64,000 nt of DNA from JAMDEO01 sp963775295 (GTDB lineage Bacteria > Actinomycetota > Thermoleophilia > RBG-16-64-13). The stretch lies in the NCBI GenBank assembly GCA_963775295.1, contig CAVZIK010000006.1, positions 2,480,001-2,544,000 of the forward strand, in the 5' to 3' direction. Below are positions 17,041-25,801 of this stretch, piece after piece (the first letter of the stretch is position 1; the number at the start of each line of letters is the position of its first letter). The notes beneath the pieces are model-generated. The model searched no databases and was not told the origin of the DNA. It saw only the letters and a program-made list of their open reading frames with translations. Both the position numbers and the translations under genes were made by a program.

Positions 17041-17780
17041 CTTCGCTCCATCGTCTGGATGTTACGGCCTTTCCTCTGGCCGAAGTAGATCGCCTGGACC
17101 TCCGGGTCATCGAGCAGTGCTTTCGCTTCTCCTTCCAGCACGATCTTACCGCGCTCCATGACCATTCCGCGATGGGCGAGGCTGAGCGCGATCCGTGCGT
17201 CCTGCTCCACCAGCACCATAGTCAAGCCTTCCTCGTTGAGACCGCGAAGACTGGCAAAGATGTCGCGTACCATGATCGGCGCCAGGCCCATCGAAGGCTC
17301 GTCGAGAAGAAGTAGACTCGGCTCGGCCATCAGCGCCCGGCCGATGGCAAGCATCTGTTGCTCGCCTCCGGAAAGTGTTCCCGCCTGCTGCCCCAATCGC
17401 TCTTCCAAACGCGGGAACAGCGAGAATACTCGAGCCAACTTCTCCTGGAGCGGAGCGCCGTTCCGTCTACGTGAATAGCCGCCCAGTTCGAGGTTCTCCT
17501 GAACACTCAGCGGGCCGAAAAGCTGCCGGCCTTCGGGTATTTGGACCAGCCCTCGGGAGACGATGCCCTCGACTCCCAAGGACTGGATCGGTTTCCCATC
17601 GAACTCGATGCCGCCCGACGATATCTTCACAAGACCTGAGATCGCCTTGAGCAGAGTGCTCTTGCCGGAACCGTTGGATCCGACGACGGTGACAATCTCC
17701 CCCCGGGCAACATTCAGGCTCAGCCCGTGGAGGACCTCGATCCTGCCGTACCCGGCTCGCAACTCGTGAAGTCTGAGCAC
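17037..17780 (-). CDS. livF: LIV-type ABC transporter ATP-binding protein LivF
   Basis: This 247-residue ABC ATPase is of the HAAT (hydrophobic amino acid) family. Walker A is VGSNGSGKSTLLKAI near residue 33, the signature is TLSGGEQQMLAIGRAL near residue 135, Walker B is LLLLDEPSMGLAPIMV near residue 155, and the switch His is within LVEQD region variants. GIVSRGLVQIPEGRQLFGPLSV near residue 75 is diagnostic of LivF. It energises import together with LivG. The gene lies between the binding-protein gene (15 bases upstream) and the CoA ligase (4-base overlap), which breaks the common livKHMGF order. Confidence 0.93.
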   Translation of the reverse strand: MLRLHELRAGYGRIEVLHGLSLNVARGEIVTVVGSNGSGKSTLLKAISGLVKISSGGIEFDGKPIQSLGVEGIVSRGLVQIPEGRQLFGPLSVQENLELGGYSRRRNGAPLQEKLARVFSLFPRLEERLGQQAGTLSGGEQQMLAIGRALMAEPSLLLLDEPSMGLAPIMVRDIFASLRGLNEEGLTMVLVEQDARIALSLAHRGMVMERGKIVLEGEAKALLDDPEVQAIYFGQRKGRNIQTMERR

Positions 17781-17795
17781 CGCTCTCCCCCGGTC

Positions 17796-19022
17796 CTACT
17801 GAGCCAGTTCCCAGGCACCGCCCTTGATCTTGACCATAACCATATCGTCAGCAACCAAGCCGTCGTGATTCGTCGCGCTGTAGTTGTAGGCTCCGTCGGG
17901 ACCCCAGAAATTCTGCGTGGCGTTCAGCGCAGTCTGTACCGCTTTGGCGTCGGTGCTGCCGGCCCGCTTGATGGCATCGGCGAGGATGGTGACCGCTTCA
18001 TAAGCGTAGCCCGCGAACGGGTTCGGAGCCTGACCGTATTGCACTTCGTACAAGTGGATGAAGTCCTCGGTCACCTTCTTCTGATCCGGGTCCGTGATCG
18101 AGTCGGGCACCAGCAGTTTACTCGCGGGAAGCGCGACCCCTTCGGCTGCGGCACCGGCCAGTTTGATAAACGTGCCGTTCGCAATTCCGTGGCTTCCGAT
18201 GTAGGGAATCGTCATGCTCAGCTGCTGCATGTTCTTGGCAGCCAGCGCCGGACCCGGGTTGGTACCCCAAACGATAAGGGCCTCGGGATTGTCGCCCTTG
18301 ATTTTGGTGAGCTGCGCCGTGAGGTCCACGTCGCTTGTCTTGTACGACTCGTTGCCCACTATCTGAAGCCCGTAATCGCCGGCCGTCTTCACTATCTCAG
18401 CCGCCCCTGAGGAGCCAAAGGCATTCTCGTCGTGGAGGATCGCGATCTTCGTGACCTTCAGCGTCCCGGAGATGTATTTCAGAGCGCAAGCCACCGCAAG
18501 CGCGTCCTTGGGCGGGGTCCGCCAGATCCAGTCCGCTGGGGCCGTATCGGTGATCTCGTTGGCGGCTGCCATCGCCATCTGCGGCACGCCCTTCGCCGCC
18601 GTGATCGCCTTGATCGCAAGAGTAGACGAGGACGTCGTCGCAGCTATCAGAGCCACGGCCTTCTTCTGATCGAGCAGGAGATTGGTCGCGGTCACGGCTT
18701 CCTTCGGATCGCTCTTGTCGTCTTCCACCACGATCTCAACCGGTCGTCCCAGGATTCCGCCGGACGCGTTGATCACCGTCTGCATCATTTCCAGGGTGTT
18801 CTTCTCCTGCTCGCCGAGCGCCGCGCCTGCTCCGGTCGCCGAGACGATGGCGCCTATGACCACGGGGGCGCCGGTAGGCGCCGCTACTGCCGCAGTCGTG
18901 GATCCGGTGCTGGCCGCGCTGGTAGTCGTAGTCGCGCTTCCCCCACAACCGGTTATCGCAAAAACCGCCACCAGACACATCAAAAGGATCAGACCAAAAA
19001 TGGTTACATTCTTCCGATTCAT
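17796..19022 (-). CDS. livK: LIV-type substrate-binding lipoprotein
   Basis: This 408-residue periplasmic-binding-fold protein (Peripla_BP_6/LivK family) is anchored as a lipoprotein. A basic MNRKN start, a hydrophobic stretch and the lipobox AITGCGG (Cys at about residue 26) are followed by a Thr/Ser-rich linker and the two-lobed domain from about residue 52 (VVIGAIVSATGAGAALGEQE). It binds the imported amino acid or carboxylic acid outside the membrane for LivHM. Its position between livG and livF is unusual, since binding-protein genes are normally first or separate. The ligand is not predictable; the nearby ligase suggests an aryl or branched acid. Confidence 0.9.
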   Translation of the reverse strand: MNRKNVTIFGLILLMCLVAVFAITGCGGSATTTTSAASTGSTTAAVAAPTGAPVVIGAIVSATGAGAALGEQEKNTLEMMQTVINASGGILGRPVEIVVEDDKSDPKEAVTATNLLLDQKKAVALIAATTSSSTLAIKAITAAKGVPQMAMAAANEITDTAPADWIWRTPPKDALAVACALKYISGTLKVTKIAILHDENAFGSSGAAEIVKTAGDYGLQIVGNESYKTSDVDLTAQLTKIKGDNPEALIVWGTNPGPALAAKNMQQLSMTIPYIGSHGIANGTFIKLAGAAAEGVALPASKLLVPDSITDPDQKKVTEDFIHLYEVQYGQAPNPFAGYAYEAVTILADAIKRAGSTDAKAVQTALNATQNFWGPDGAYNYSATNHDGLVADDMVMVKIKGGAWELAQ

Positions 19023-19097
19023 TTGCTTACTTCCCTCCGGGATCTACTGCTTTGACCGCACTCGGTGGTCCCCAACATATATGTACTGGGTTACGGC

Positions 19098-19862
19098 TCA
19101 TTCAAGCGCCTCACCCAGATAGGCTTTGATGACCTCGTCATTGTCCATGATCATAATGGGCGGCCCTTCGGCGATCTTGCGACCGTAATCCAGAACGACC
19201 ACCTCGTCCGATATCTCCATGACGAAACTCATGTCATGCTCCACCAAGAGCACGGTCACCCCCTCCGAACGGACGCGACGCACGGTCTCCGCCAGTCGAA
19301 CGGTCTCCTCCTGATTGAGACCCGCCGCCGGCTCGTCGAGAAGAAGAAGCCTGGGCTCGGTAGCCAAGGCACGCGCGATCTCGAGTAGGTGGCGTTCCCC
19401 CATGGGAAGGTTACCAGCCAGCTCGTCCGCTTTGTGATCAAGGGCGACTCGTCGAAGAGATTCCCCGGACACCCTGAACGTCTCTCGTTCCTCCCTGCGG
19501 TGCGACCGAAGGGTCAAAGCCGCCGACAGGACCCCGGCCCTCGAACGGGAATGGCGGCCCACGGCCACGTTCTCCAGGAGGCTCATGTCGTCGAAGACCA
19601 GACTGTGTTGGAAGGTCCTTCCCAGCCCCAGTCGACAGATGCGATGGGGAGCTTTGCCGCTGACCTCGATCCCGGAAAAGACCACCCGCCCGGATGTGGG
19701 CTTGTACGATCCGGATATGAGGTTGAACAAGGTCGTCTTTCCGGCCCCGTTCGGACCGATGAGCGCCTTGATCTGACCCTGGTGCACGGCAAAATTCACA
19801 TCGGTGAGGGCATCAAGCCCGCCGAAGCTCTTGGAGACGTTTTCGATGGAGAGCAACGCCAT
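19098..19862 (-). CDS. livG: LIV-type ABC transporter ATP-binding protein LivG
   Basis: This ABC ATPase of 254 residues pairs with LivF. It starts MALLSIENVSKSFGG and has Walker A IGPNGAGKTTLFNLISG near residue 36, the LivG-specific GLGRTFQHSLVFDDMS near residue 82, signature NLPMGERHLLEIARAL near residue 145, Walker B LLLLDEPAAGLNQEE and switch LLVEHDMSFVM. The ATG at 19862 shares one base with the livM stop (TGATG), so translation is coupled. A longer upstream in-frame extension inside livM is not plausible. The signature reads MGERH rather than SGGQQ, a common variation for LivG. Confidence 0.94.
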   Translation of the reverse strand: MALLSIENVSKSFGGLDALTDVNFAVHQGQIKALIGPNGAGKTTLFNLISGSYKPTSGRVVFSGIEVSGKAPHRICRLGLGRTFQHSLVFDDMSLLENVAVGRHSRSRAGVLSAALTLRSHRREERETFRVSGESLRRVALDHKADELAGNLPMGERHLLEIARALATEPRLLLLDEPAAGLNQEETVRLAETVRRVRSEGVTVLLVEHDMSFVMEISDEVVVLDYGRKIAEGPPIMIMDNDEVIKAYLGEALE

Positions 19863-20866
19863 CAGATCTCTGGCCCTCCTGTGCCCCCCGGCATGTCGCC
19901 GGCATCGCGCCGATTCCACACGAGGGCCTTGACGTAACGGCCCACACTCTGGGTCCGACCCTGCCAGAAGATCATGATGGCGATGAGCAGCACGCCGAAA
20001 ACGAGATTGGTGAGGTCGGAATTCACGCGCTTCAGAATCTCCGGCAGTACCACGATAGCCACCGTGCCCCAGAAGGCCCCCCATATGGTGCCCAGCCCAC
20101 CGATGATGACCCCCGTGATGAGTATGATCGAGAAGGTGATGCCGTAGCTGTCGGGGCTGATGTAGTGGACGTAATACGCATCGAAGCTTCCGGCGATACT
20201 CGCGAAGACCGCGGCCAGCATGAACACCTGGACCTTTCGAAAAGAAGTGTCGATGCCGAGCGATTGTGCCGCCGGTTCGGAACTTCTGAGCGCACGAAGG
20301 GAGCGCCCGACGCGAGAGCGGGATAGATTGAGCGCGAAGCGAAGCATTAGGAGAGCCACGCCCCAAGCGATGAGGTGATACGCCTTCGGTCCCCCTAGGC
20401 TTAGACCGCCGATGGACAGCGAGGAAATGCCCGTAATGCCGTCCGTGCCGTTCGTGATCCCCTTCAATTGAACCAAGAGAATGTAGATGATCTCGTTCAC
20501 GCCGAGCGTAGCCATCGCCAGATAGTGTCCCTTGAGCTTGAGAGTGGGCACGCCTATGAGTCCCGCGATCAACGCGGCGAGAAGAGCCGCGAGGGCCATG
20601 GCCAGCCATGGATTGAACCCCAATCGAGTGGTGAGAACGGCGGCCCCATAAGCCCCGACGCCCACGAACGCGGCCTGCCCCAACGAGACTTGGCCGGCAA
20701 GCCCCAGCAACAGGCTCAATCCCAGAGCCATCATGAAACGGGTGCCCATAAAGGCCAGGATCGACAGGTAGTACGTGTTGCTCAGGTACAACGGGATCGT
20801 CATGATGATCACCGCGAAGATCAGATACCCCGCGTGCCGGCGCAGATAGCCGATAGTGACATTCAC
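19862..20866 (-). CDS. livM: LIV-type ABC transporter permease LivM
   Basis: This membrane permease of 334 residues has about nine hydrophobic segments. The family motif GLSLLLGLAGQVSLGQAAFVGVGAYGAA lies near residue 48 (shown here only as GLAGQVSLGQAAFVGVGAYG), with LKLKGHYLAMATLGVNEI near residue 109 and the EAA-like coupling region SRVGRSLRALRSSEPAAQSL near residue 185. It forms the translocation path with LivH. It overlaps livH by 4 bases at its start and livG by 1 base at its end. The tail from about residue 310 is hydrophilic and cytoplasmic. Confidence 0.93.
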   Translation of the reverse strand: MNVTIGYLRRHAGYLIFAVIIMTIPLYLSNTYYLSILAFMGTRFMMALGLSLLLGLAGQVSLGQAAFVGVGAYGAAVLTTRLGFNPWLAMALAALLAALIAGLIGVPTLKLKGHYLAMATLGVNEIIYILLVQLKGITNGTDGITGISSLSIGGLSLGGPKAYHLIAWGVALLMLRFALNLSRSRVGRSLRALRSSEPAAQSLGIDTSFRKVQVFMLAAVFASIAGSFDAYYVHYISPDSYGITFSIILITGVIIGGLGTIWGAFWGTVAIVVLPEILKRVNSDLTNLVFGVLLIAIMIFWQGRTQSVGRYVKALVWNRRDAGDMPGGTGGPEI

Positions 20867-21741
20867 TGCCTGGTCACCACCTTCGCGCCCAACAACCCGG
20901 CGGGACGTAGGAACAGAACGAGAAGCAGCACCACGAAGGCAATGGCGTCCTTGTAGCCCGCGGAGACAAGACCGACGCCCAGCGCCTCCAGGATTCCCAG
21001 CAGAAATCCGCCCAGGACCGCCCCCACCGGATTTCCCAGTCCTCCCAGGGTCGCGGCGGCAAAGCCTTTGAGACCCAACAGCGTACCCGACGAATAGCTC
21101 ATGAAGCTGATCGGGGCGATCATGACCCCGGCCGCGGCCGAGATGGCCCCACTAAGAGCGAAACTGAACAGAACCACCTTGCGGTAGGAGATACCTTGCA
21201 AACGGGCCGCGCTGGGATTGACCGCGCACGCCCTGACGGCCTTTCCGAAAAGACTCCTGCGATAGAAGATCTGCAGGCCGACGACGATCACGATCGTCAA
21301 GCCCACAACCCACAGCGTTTGCGGCACCACGGTGGCGCCGGCAACCCCTATGGGCTTTTCGCCCGAAAAGGCGGGCAGGGCAAGCGCTTCTCGTCCCCAA
21401 ATGAGCATGGCCGCCGTTTCAAAGACGAAACTCGCCCCCACCGTCGCGATGATCTGGGCGAGAACTCCTTTACTCAGCAGGGGACGGATGGCGGCCTGCT
21501 CCAGCCCCATGCTAACCAAAACGACAACAACAACCGCCGCCGAGAAGCAGGCCCAAAGGGGTAGACCGGCGTTATGAAAAGCGATGGCGATCATCCCGCC
21601 GAGCATGACCATCTGCCCCTGGGCGAAGTTGATTATCTGGGTGGCATTAAAGACCAGGGTGAAGCCCAGTGCCGTCAGGGCGTAGATGCTGCCGTTGGTT
21701 ATTCCGCTGAAGATGTACTGCAGGAACTGTTCGAAGTTCAC
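20863..21741 (-). CDS. livH: LIV-type ABC transporter permease LivH
   Basis: This is a 292-residue permease with eight or so membrane segments. NGSIYALTALGFTLVFNATQ (residues about 16-35) and INFAQGQMVMLGGMIA are the LivH signature. The cytoplasmic coupling loop FGKAVRACAVNPSAARLQGI is near residue 168. The conserved GGLGNPVGAVLGGFLLGILE is near residue 232. It is the first transporter gene in the cluster, about 130 bases downstream of the ACT-domain gene with a long hairpin between them (21781-21815). That hairpin could partly separate transporter expression from the ACT gene. Confidence 0.93.
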   Translation of the reverse strand: MNFEQFLQYIFSGITNGSIYALTALGFTLVFNATQIINFAQGQMVMLGGMIAIAFHNAGLPLWACFSAAVVVVVLVSMGLEQAAIRPLLSKGVLAQIIATVGASFVFETAAMLIWGREALALPAFSGEKPIGVAGATVVPQTLWVVGLTIVIVVGLQIFYRRSLFGKAVRACAVNPSAARLQGISYRKVVLFSFALSGAISAAAGVMIAPISFMSYSSGTLLGLKGFAAATLGGLGNPVGAVLGGFLLGILEALGVGLVSAGYKDAIAFVVLLLVLFLRPAGLLGAKVVTRQ

Positions 21742-21780
21742 GGTCTACCCCCGGAAAGACCGGAGCGACGACCGGAGTTT

Positions 21781-21815
21781 GCGCGGGTGGACGCCTTCCA
21801 GGCGCCCACCCGCGC
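21781..21815 (-). terminator. Long GC-rich hairpin between ACT-domain gene and livH
   Basis: GCGCGGGTGG pairs perfectly with CCACCCGCGC across a 15-base centre that itself contains GCC/GGC. No U-tract follows on the minus strand, so this is either a weak terminator, an attenuator or a transcript-stabilising stem in the livH leader. Confidence 0.5.
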
Positions 21816-21872
21816 CATACTGCCACCTGTTGCGCCTTGACCCATGTCGCCCAATGAACCGATCTACCGCGC

Positions 21873-22280
21873 CTAGATCAACTCGTCCGACTGAAGTACG
21901 CGGAAGCCATGCTCTATGAGAAGGGCTTCGAGACGCTGGTATTCTTCGGCTTTGAGAAGAAGAGTATTCCGCCCCCCAAGATAGAAATACTCGATGTCGA
22001 TGTCCGACTCGGCTATAAGGCGAGCGACCTTGGCCAGCTCCCCCGGTTCGTCGGGGATCACCGCGCCGACCACACGATGCTCGACCACAGCGTAGTTCGC
22101 AGCCAGAATCTCTCTTGCCCGCTCGATCTGATCGACGATCAAGCGCAGAATGCCGTAGTCGGTGGTATCGGCGATAGTGAAAGAAAGGACGTTCACCGCC
22201 CCATCCGCGAGGGTGGTCAAGGCGGCCGCCAAGTGGCCAGTCTTGTTCTCGACGAAAACCGACAGCTGTCGCACGCTCAT
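21873..22280 (-). CDS. Tandem ACT-domain protein
   Basis: This 135-residue protein is built of two ACT domains: residues about 3-68 (QLSVFVENKTGHLAAALTTL, then VLSFTIADTTDYGILRLIVD) and about 72-130 (HRVVGAVIPDEPGELAKVAR, then IDIEYFYLGG). ACT domains bind amino acids to control enzymes or transcription. Stand-alone double-ACT proteins commonly sit beside PaaK-type aryl-CoA ligases and LIV transporters, as here. It may sense the imported amino or aryl acid (inference). It has no catalytic or DNA-binding part. It is first in the leftward cluster and 70 bases downstream of the DUF4015 gene. Confidence 0.85.
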   Translation of the reverse strand: MSVRQLSVFVENKTGHLAAALTTLADGAVNVLSFTIADTTDYGILRLIVDQIERAREILAANYAVVEHRVVGAVIPDEPGELAKVARLIAESDIDIEYFYLGGRNTLLLKAEEYQRLEALLIEHGFRVLQSDELI

Positions 22281-22350
22281 CCAACCCCCCGCAGAATACG
22301 GCCGCTTGGGCCCGGAAAGGACCGCCAGACGCCCATTCTACCAGGATGGC

Positions 22351-23610
22351 TCAGTCGCTAGATTTGCGTAGGGCGCCTTCGGTGTAGTTGAGAGCCGGAT
22401 CCCATAGGATCCATTCGCTGAAGCCCTGCTCTTCGGCTGCCTTGATCTGGTTCTTGACCTCGTTTATCCCGTAGGTCACCCCCCTCAGCGAAAAGTCCTG
22501 CAACCAGGGTCGCCCCATAGCCCCGGTGCCAACGAGCCGTGCTTTCGTGTCGGCCATAGCCTTGGTGACCGTCTCGTATGGGCTCTTGTTGGGACTGTCG
22601 ATCCCGTAGTAGCCATCCGAGTAATGCGACGGATAGACCATGGGACAGATGATATCCACGTTCCGGCTCATCTTCTCGACATTCTGCCCCAGCGTCGCGG
22701 AGTCCTTTGCACTCGCCGGGTTTACGGTAATACCGAAGACATCGGCAGAGACCCAGACCCCGAGCTTCTCCAGGCGCGGTCGAGCGAAGGCGAGAAAAGC
22801 CGCGATATCGTCTTCCTTGCTGGAGTTCTGTCCAGGATAGACCGCCTCGGAGATCTTACCGTCGCTGGGGAAGCGGACATAATCGAATTGAATCTCGCGG
22901 AACCCGTGTCTGGCCGCGTCTTCGGCCACTTCGACCAGATATTCCCATACCTCGTGGTTGTACGGATTGGTGAAGCCCATCCCCTTGTAATCGGTCCAGT
23001 TGGAACCGTCCTTCCACTTGACCGCCAGGTCCGGACGCTTCTGCGCCAATTTGGTGTCCTTGAAGCACACCACCCGCGCGATGGGAATGATGTTGTGCTG
23101 GCGCAGTTTGGCTATGAGGCCGTCGATATCCTTGATTCGGTTATCGATGAGGCCGTCCTGCTTGGCCAGAGGCACGTCGGCCTTGTAGGTGACATAACCG
23201 GTATCGTCCTTGACGTCTATTACAAAGGCGTTGATCTCCGTCCTGTCGGCGAGCGCGATCATCTTGTTCAACAGATCCGGGGACGATGCACCATAGCTGG
23301 TGAGGTAGATGCCCTTGACCGGCACGTAGGAGAGATCTCGAAACGCCCGCAGATCGACGAGCGGAGAAACGGTGTAGTCGCCGCCCGAAACCATGGTCAC
23401 CGGTGCGGTGACGGCGTCCGCGGTAGAGCCACCGCCTGGAAACCCGGCGCCCCCGACAACCCAGCTGCCGACCGACCAGAGGAGAAAGAAGCCGGCGGCA
23501 AACAGTACCACCGCCAACGCGGCGACGAGCGCGGCCCGCCGACGAGCCGCCTTCCGCCGAGATGCGGAACGGGGCCTCTGTGCAGTGCGTGTGGGTGAAA
23601 CACTCGGCAT
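22351..23610 (-). CDS. DUF4015 putative glycoside hydrolase, membrane anchored
   Basis: This 419-residue protein has a basic N-terminus (RRKAARRRA), one membrane segment at about residues 27-50, a short linker and a TIM-barrel domain of the DUF4015 (GH-like) family from about residue 95 to the end. The hallmarks are GIYLTSYGASSPDLLNKMI, NAFVIDVKDDTGYVTY with an acidic pair, REIQFDYVRFPSDG near residue 240, DIICPMVYPSHYSDGYY near residue 320 and WILWDPALNYTEGAL at the end. It is probably an external cell-wall or polysaccharide-acting enzyme, but no member has a firmly established substrate. It is divergent from a polysaccharide deacetylase gene, with an inverted repeat in the shared 44-base gap. 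Confidence 0.85.
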   Translation of the reverse strand: MPSVSPTRTAQRPRSASRRKAARRRAALVAALAVVLFAAGFFLLWSVGSWVVGGAGFPGGGSTADAVTAPVTMVSGGDYTVSPLVDLRAFRDLSYVPVKGIYLTSYGASSPDLLNKMIALADRTEINAFVIDVKDDTGYVTYKADVPLAKQDGLIDNRIKDIDGLIAKLRQHNIIPIARVVCFKDTKLAQKRPDLAVKWKDGSNWTDYKGMGFTNPYNHEVWEYLVEVAEDAARHGFREIQFDYVRFPSDGKISEAVYPGQNSSKEDDIAAFLAFARPRLEKLGVWVSADVFGITVNPASAKDSATLGQNVEKMSRNVDIICPMVYPSHYSDGYYGIDSPNKSPYETVTKAMADTKARLVGTGAMGRPWLQDFSLRGVTYGINEVKNQIKAAEEQGFSEWILWDPALNYTEGALRKSSD

Positions 23611-23621
23611 GTAGCAGGCAT

Positions 23622-23643
23622 TTTATCAAACCTATCTGATAAA
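23622..23643. promoter_or_regulatory. Inverted repeat in the divergent gap, candidate operator or double promoter
   Basis: TTTATCA (23622-23628) and TGATAAA (23637-23643) form a perfect 7-bp inverted repeat with an 8-base spacer. It lies in the 44-base gap between the divergent glycoside-hydrolase-like and deacetylase genes. Both arms resemble -10 elements (GATAAA) on opposite strands. It may be a shared operator or overlapping promoters. Confidence 0.4.
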
Positions 23644-23654
23644 CTAACGCTGTT

Positions 23655-24743
23655 ATGCGGCGAGACAGGGTTATTCGCTTTCTCATCGGCGCGTTCGCCG
23701 TAGGAGCCTTCATCGGCTTGGTATGCGGTCTCGCCTTCGGCGGCGGTCCCAGCGCCCCCCGCGCCCAGGCTCAATCCGGTGGAAACGGCTCTCCCACTAC
23801 CTCCACAAGCCAGGCCACGACCGCGTCCAACAGCCCCATGACGAAGGAGCTGGCCAAGACCATAGGCGCCAACGAGATGGGCCAAGTCCTCGTGGTCATG
23901 TACCACATCATCGGCACCCCGGAAGCGGAATGGACGCGGACACCCGAGAATTTCCGCAACGACGTCGCCCTCCTCAAGTCCGAAGGGTTCTATCCCATCA
24001 ACGTGCGCGACCTCGCGTCGGGCAACATCGACATCCCAGCCGGTAAGTCGCCCGTAGTCATCACATTCGACGACTCCAGCCCGGGGCAGTACCGTATCCT
24101 CGACGACGGCACGCTCGATCCTGATTGTGCGGTCGGCATCCTTCAGGCAGCCACCAAGGACGGAAACTGGGCTTCGCGTGCCTCGTTCTACCCCCTTATC
24201 GACGTCACTCCCAAGGATAAGGATATTTTCGGTCAGCCCGACAAGCAGCAGGAGAAACTCAAGAACCTGGTCAATTGGGGCTACGAGGTGGGCAGTCACA
24301 CGGTCACCCACCTCGATCTCAAGAAGGCCTCCGCGGCCGAAGCCACCAAACAGCTGGCGCAGTCGCAGGACACGCTGGAGAAACTCATCGGCGGCGGCTA
24401 CTCAGTCACGAGCATCGCCCTTCCGTATGGTAACTATCCGTCAGATCTGAACATCCTGAAGAGCGGGACATACAACGGCATCACGTACTCGTATACAGCC
24501 GGGCTCTCCTTGGGAGCAAACCAGTCCTCGTCCCCATTTTCGAGCAAGTTCGACGCACTACACATTCCCCGCATCCGCGGCAGCGCGAACTACATCACCG
24601 ACGCGATCGAGAACTTCAAGAAGCATCCCGAACTCAAGTACGTCTCCGATGGAGACCCCACAACGGTATCGGCGCCGGCGGCATTGGACCCCAAACTGGG
24701 CAACCTGAAGAGCGATCTCGGCCGTCCGGTGATCCGGTACTGA
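23655..24743 (+). CDS. Polysaccharide deacetylase family protein, exported
   Basis: This 362-residue NodB-homology protein has an N-terminal signal or anchor (residues about 7-29), a Ser/Thr-rich low-complexity linker (about 30-60) and the catalytic domain from about residue 75. VVMYHIIGTPE and VVITFDDSSPG supply the catalytic and metal-binding Asp residues; GSHTVTHLDLKK supplies the HxxxH zinc pair; and ALPYGNYPSD supplies the arginine-groove region. The enzyme probably removes acetyl groups from peptidoglycan or another surface glycan outside the cell. It has no close ribosome site; the ATG at 23655 follows the inverted repeat by 11 bases, so the transcript may have a very short leader. Confidence 0.88.
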   Translation: MRRDRVIRFLIGAFAVGAFIGLVCGLAFGGGPSAPRAQAQSGGNGSPTTSTSQATTASNSPMTKELAKTIGANEMGQVLVVMYHIIGTPEAEWTRTPENFRNDVALLKSEGFYPINVRDLASGNIDIPAGKSPVVITFDDSSPGQYRILDDGTLDPDCAVGILQAATKDGNWASRASFYPLIDVTPKDKDIFGQPDKQQEKLKNLVNWGYEVGSHTVTHLDLKKASAAEATKQLAQSQDTLEKLIGGGYSVTSIALPYGNYPSDLNILKSGTYNGITYSYTAGLSLGANQSSSPFSSKFDALHIPRIRGSANYITDAIENFKKHPELKYVSDGDPTTVSAPAALDPKLGNLKSDLGRPVIRY

Positions 24744-24756
24744 CAGGGCCGCGCAG

Positions 24757-24978
24757 TTACTCCACCTGCTTGAGAGAAACGACGCCGTCGTTCTGAACGA
24801 TCTCGGAAACCGTGCCGCATAGACCGCACTCCACACGCTCACCTGCCTGCAACGCCAGCCCAATGTGCACCTTCACGTGGCAGAAGGGACACACGCTATC
24901 GACATCGGGCTCGACGCCCTGCAGGGCCACTTTCTCGTCAATGATCTCCCACAAGGGATCGTACTGCTTCTTCGCCAC
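24757..24978 (-). CDS. Small zinc-ribbon protein of unknown function
   Basis: This is a 73-residue protein with two CxxC pairs (CPFC at about residues 30-33 and CGLC at about 51-54) spaced as in a zinc ribbon, preceded by a short helical YDPLWEIIDEKVAL stretch. I do not recognise the family. The GTG start at 24978 has AGGAGG six bases upstream, which supports real translation. It is convergent with the deacetylase (13-base gap) and divergent from lipB. A nucleic-acid or protein-binding role is only a guess. Confidence 0.75.
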   Translation of the reverse strand: MAKKQYDPLWEIIDEKVALQGVEPDVDSVCPFCHVKVHIGLALQAGERVECGLCGTVSEIVQNDGVVSLKQVE

Positions 24979-25128
24979 CGATCCTCCTGATTGTACGCGC
25001 CCGGAGGTGCCGGGCTGCCGGTATGGTGCTGTAAGGTATGAGGATACACGGAAACCGTCCGATGGCGGAATCCGGAACCGGTCGCACCCGATCGACGGTG
25101 GTGATTCTTGACAGGCAAGAGCGAAGCG

Positions 25129-25800
25129 ATGCCCGTACTGGACCTTGGAGTGGCCCCCTATCTGCCGGTCCAGGACCTTCAGGGACGCTTACGCGACGCG
25201 GTGATAGCCGAGGCGATCCCCGGCGTCTTACTTCTCTTGGAACACGAGCCGGTGATCACGTTGGGCAATCGAGCAGGCGAACAGGACTTGCGTTGCTCTT
25301 CCGGCGCGGAAACGGCCGTAGCCGTCGTCAGATCGGAACGGGGCGGCCAGGCCACCCTCCATGCCCCCGGACAACTCGTCAGCTACCCCATAGTCAATAT
25401 CGTGGGACGCGACCTGAGGGCTTACGTCCACACTCTCGAGGAAACACTGCTGGTTCTTCTCGATGGACTGGGGATAACGGCTAGACGCAGGGAGGGCAAG
25501 CCCGGCCTGTATGTGGGCGAGGACAAGATCGCTTCCGTTGGGTTGAGGTGTCGGCGTTGGGTTGCCAGCCACGGGACCTCACTCAATGTGAGCATCGATC
25601 TCGCGCTGTTCGACCAGATCGTTTCGTGCGGGGAGCCGGCGCTGCGACAAACCAGCCTCGAAGCCCTTACGCGGCAGAGGGTCACCATGGCCGACATCAA
25701 GACTCGATACGTCGACGCCGCTCGGCAAGTGTTCGGCTGGGAATTGCTCCCCATCCGCGCGACCACGTACGACGACGTGGAGCGAGTCCTGGGGATTTAG
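25129..25800 (+). CDS. lipB: Octanoyl-[acyl carrier protein]:protein N-octanoyltransferase
   Basis: LipB transfers octanoyl groups from acyl carrier protein to lipoyl domains, the first step of lipoate synthesis. The features are LLLLEHEPVITLGNRA near residue 36, RGGQATLHAPGQLVSYPI near residue 72 with the conserved His, LYVGEDKIASVGLR with the catalytic Lys near residue 135, HGTSLNVSIDL near residue 150, and IVSCGEPA with the catalytic Cys near residue 167. The ATG at 25129 begins close to the usual family start. A TTG at 25108 after GGTGGTGAT would add seven residues. No lipA is in the window. The stop at 25800 is two bases from the tRNA-Arg 3' end on the other strand. Confidence 0.94.
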   Translation: MPVLDLGVAPYLPVQDLQGRLRDAVIAEAIPGVLLLLEHEPVITLGNRAGEQDLRCSSGAETAVAVVRSERGGQATLHAPGQLVSYPIVNIVGRDLRAYVHTLEETLLVLLDGLGITARRREGKPGLYVGEDKIASVGLRCRRWVASHGTSLNVSIDLALFDQIVSCGEPALRQTSLEALTRQRVTMADIKTRYVDAARQVFGWELLPIRATTYDDVERVLGI

Positions 25801-25801
25801 A

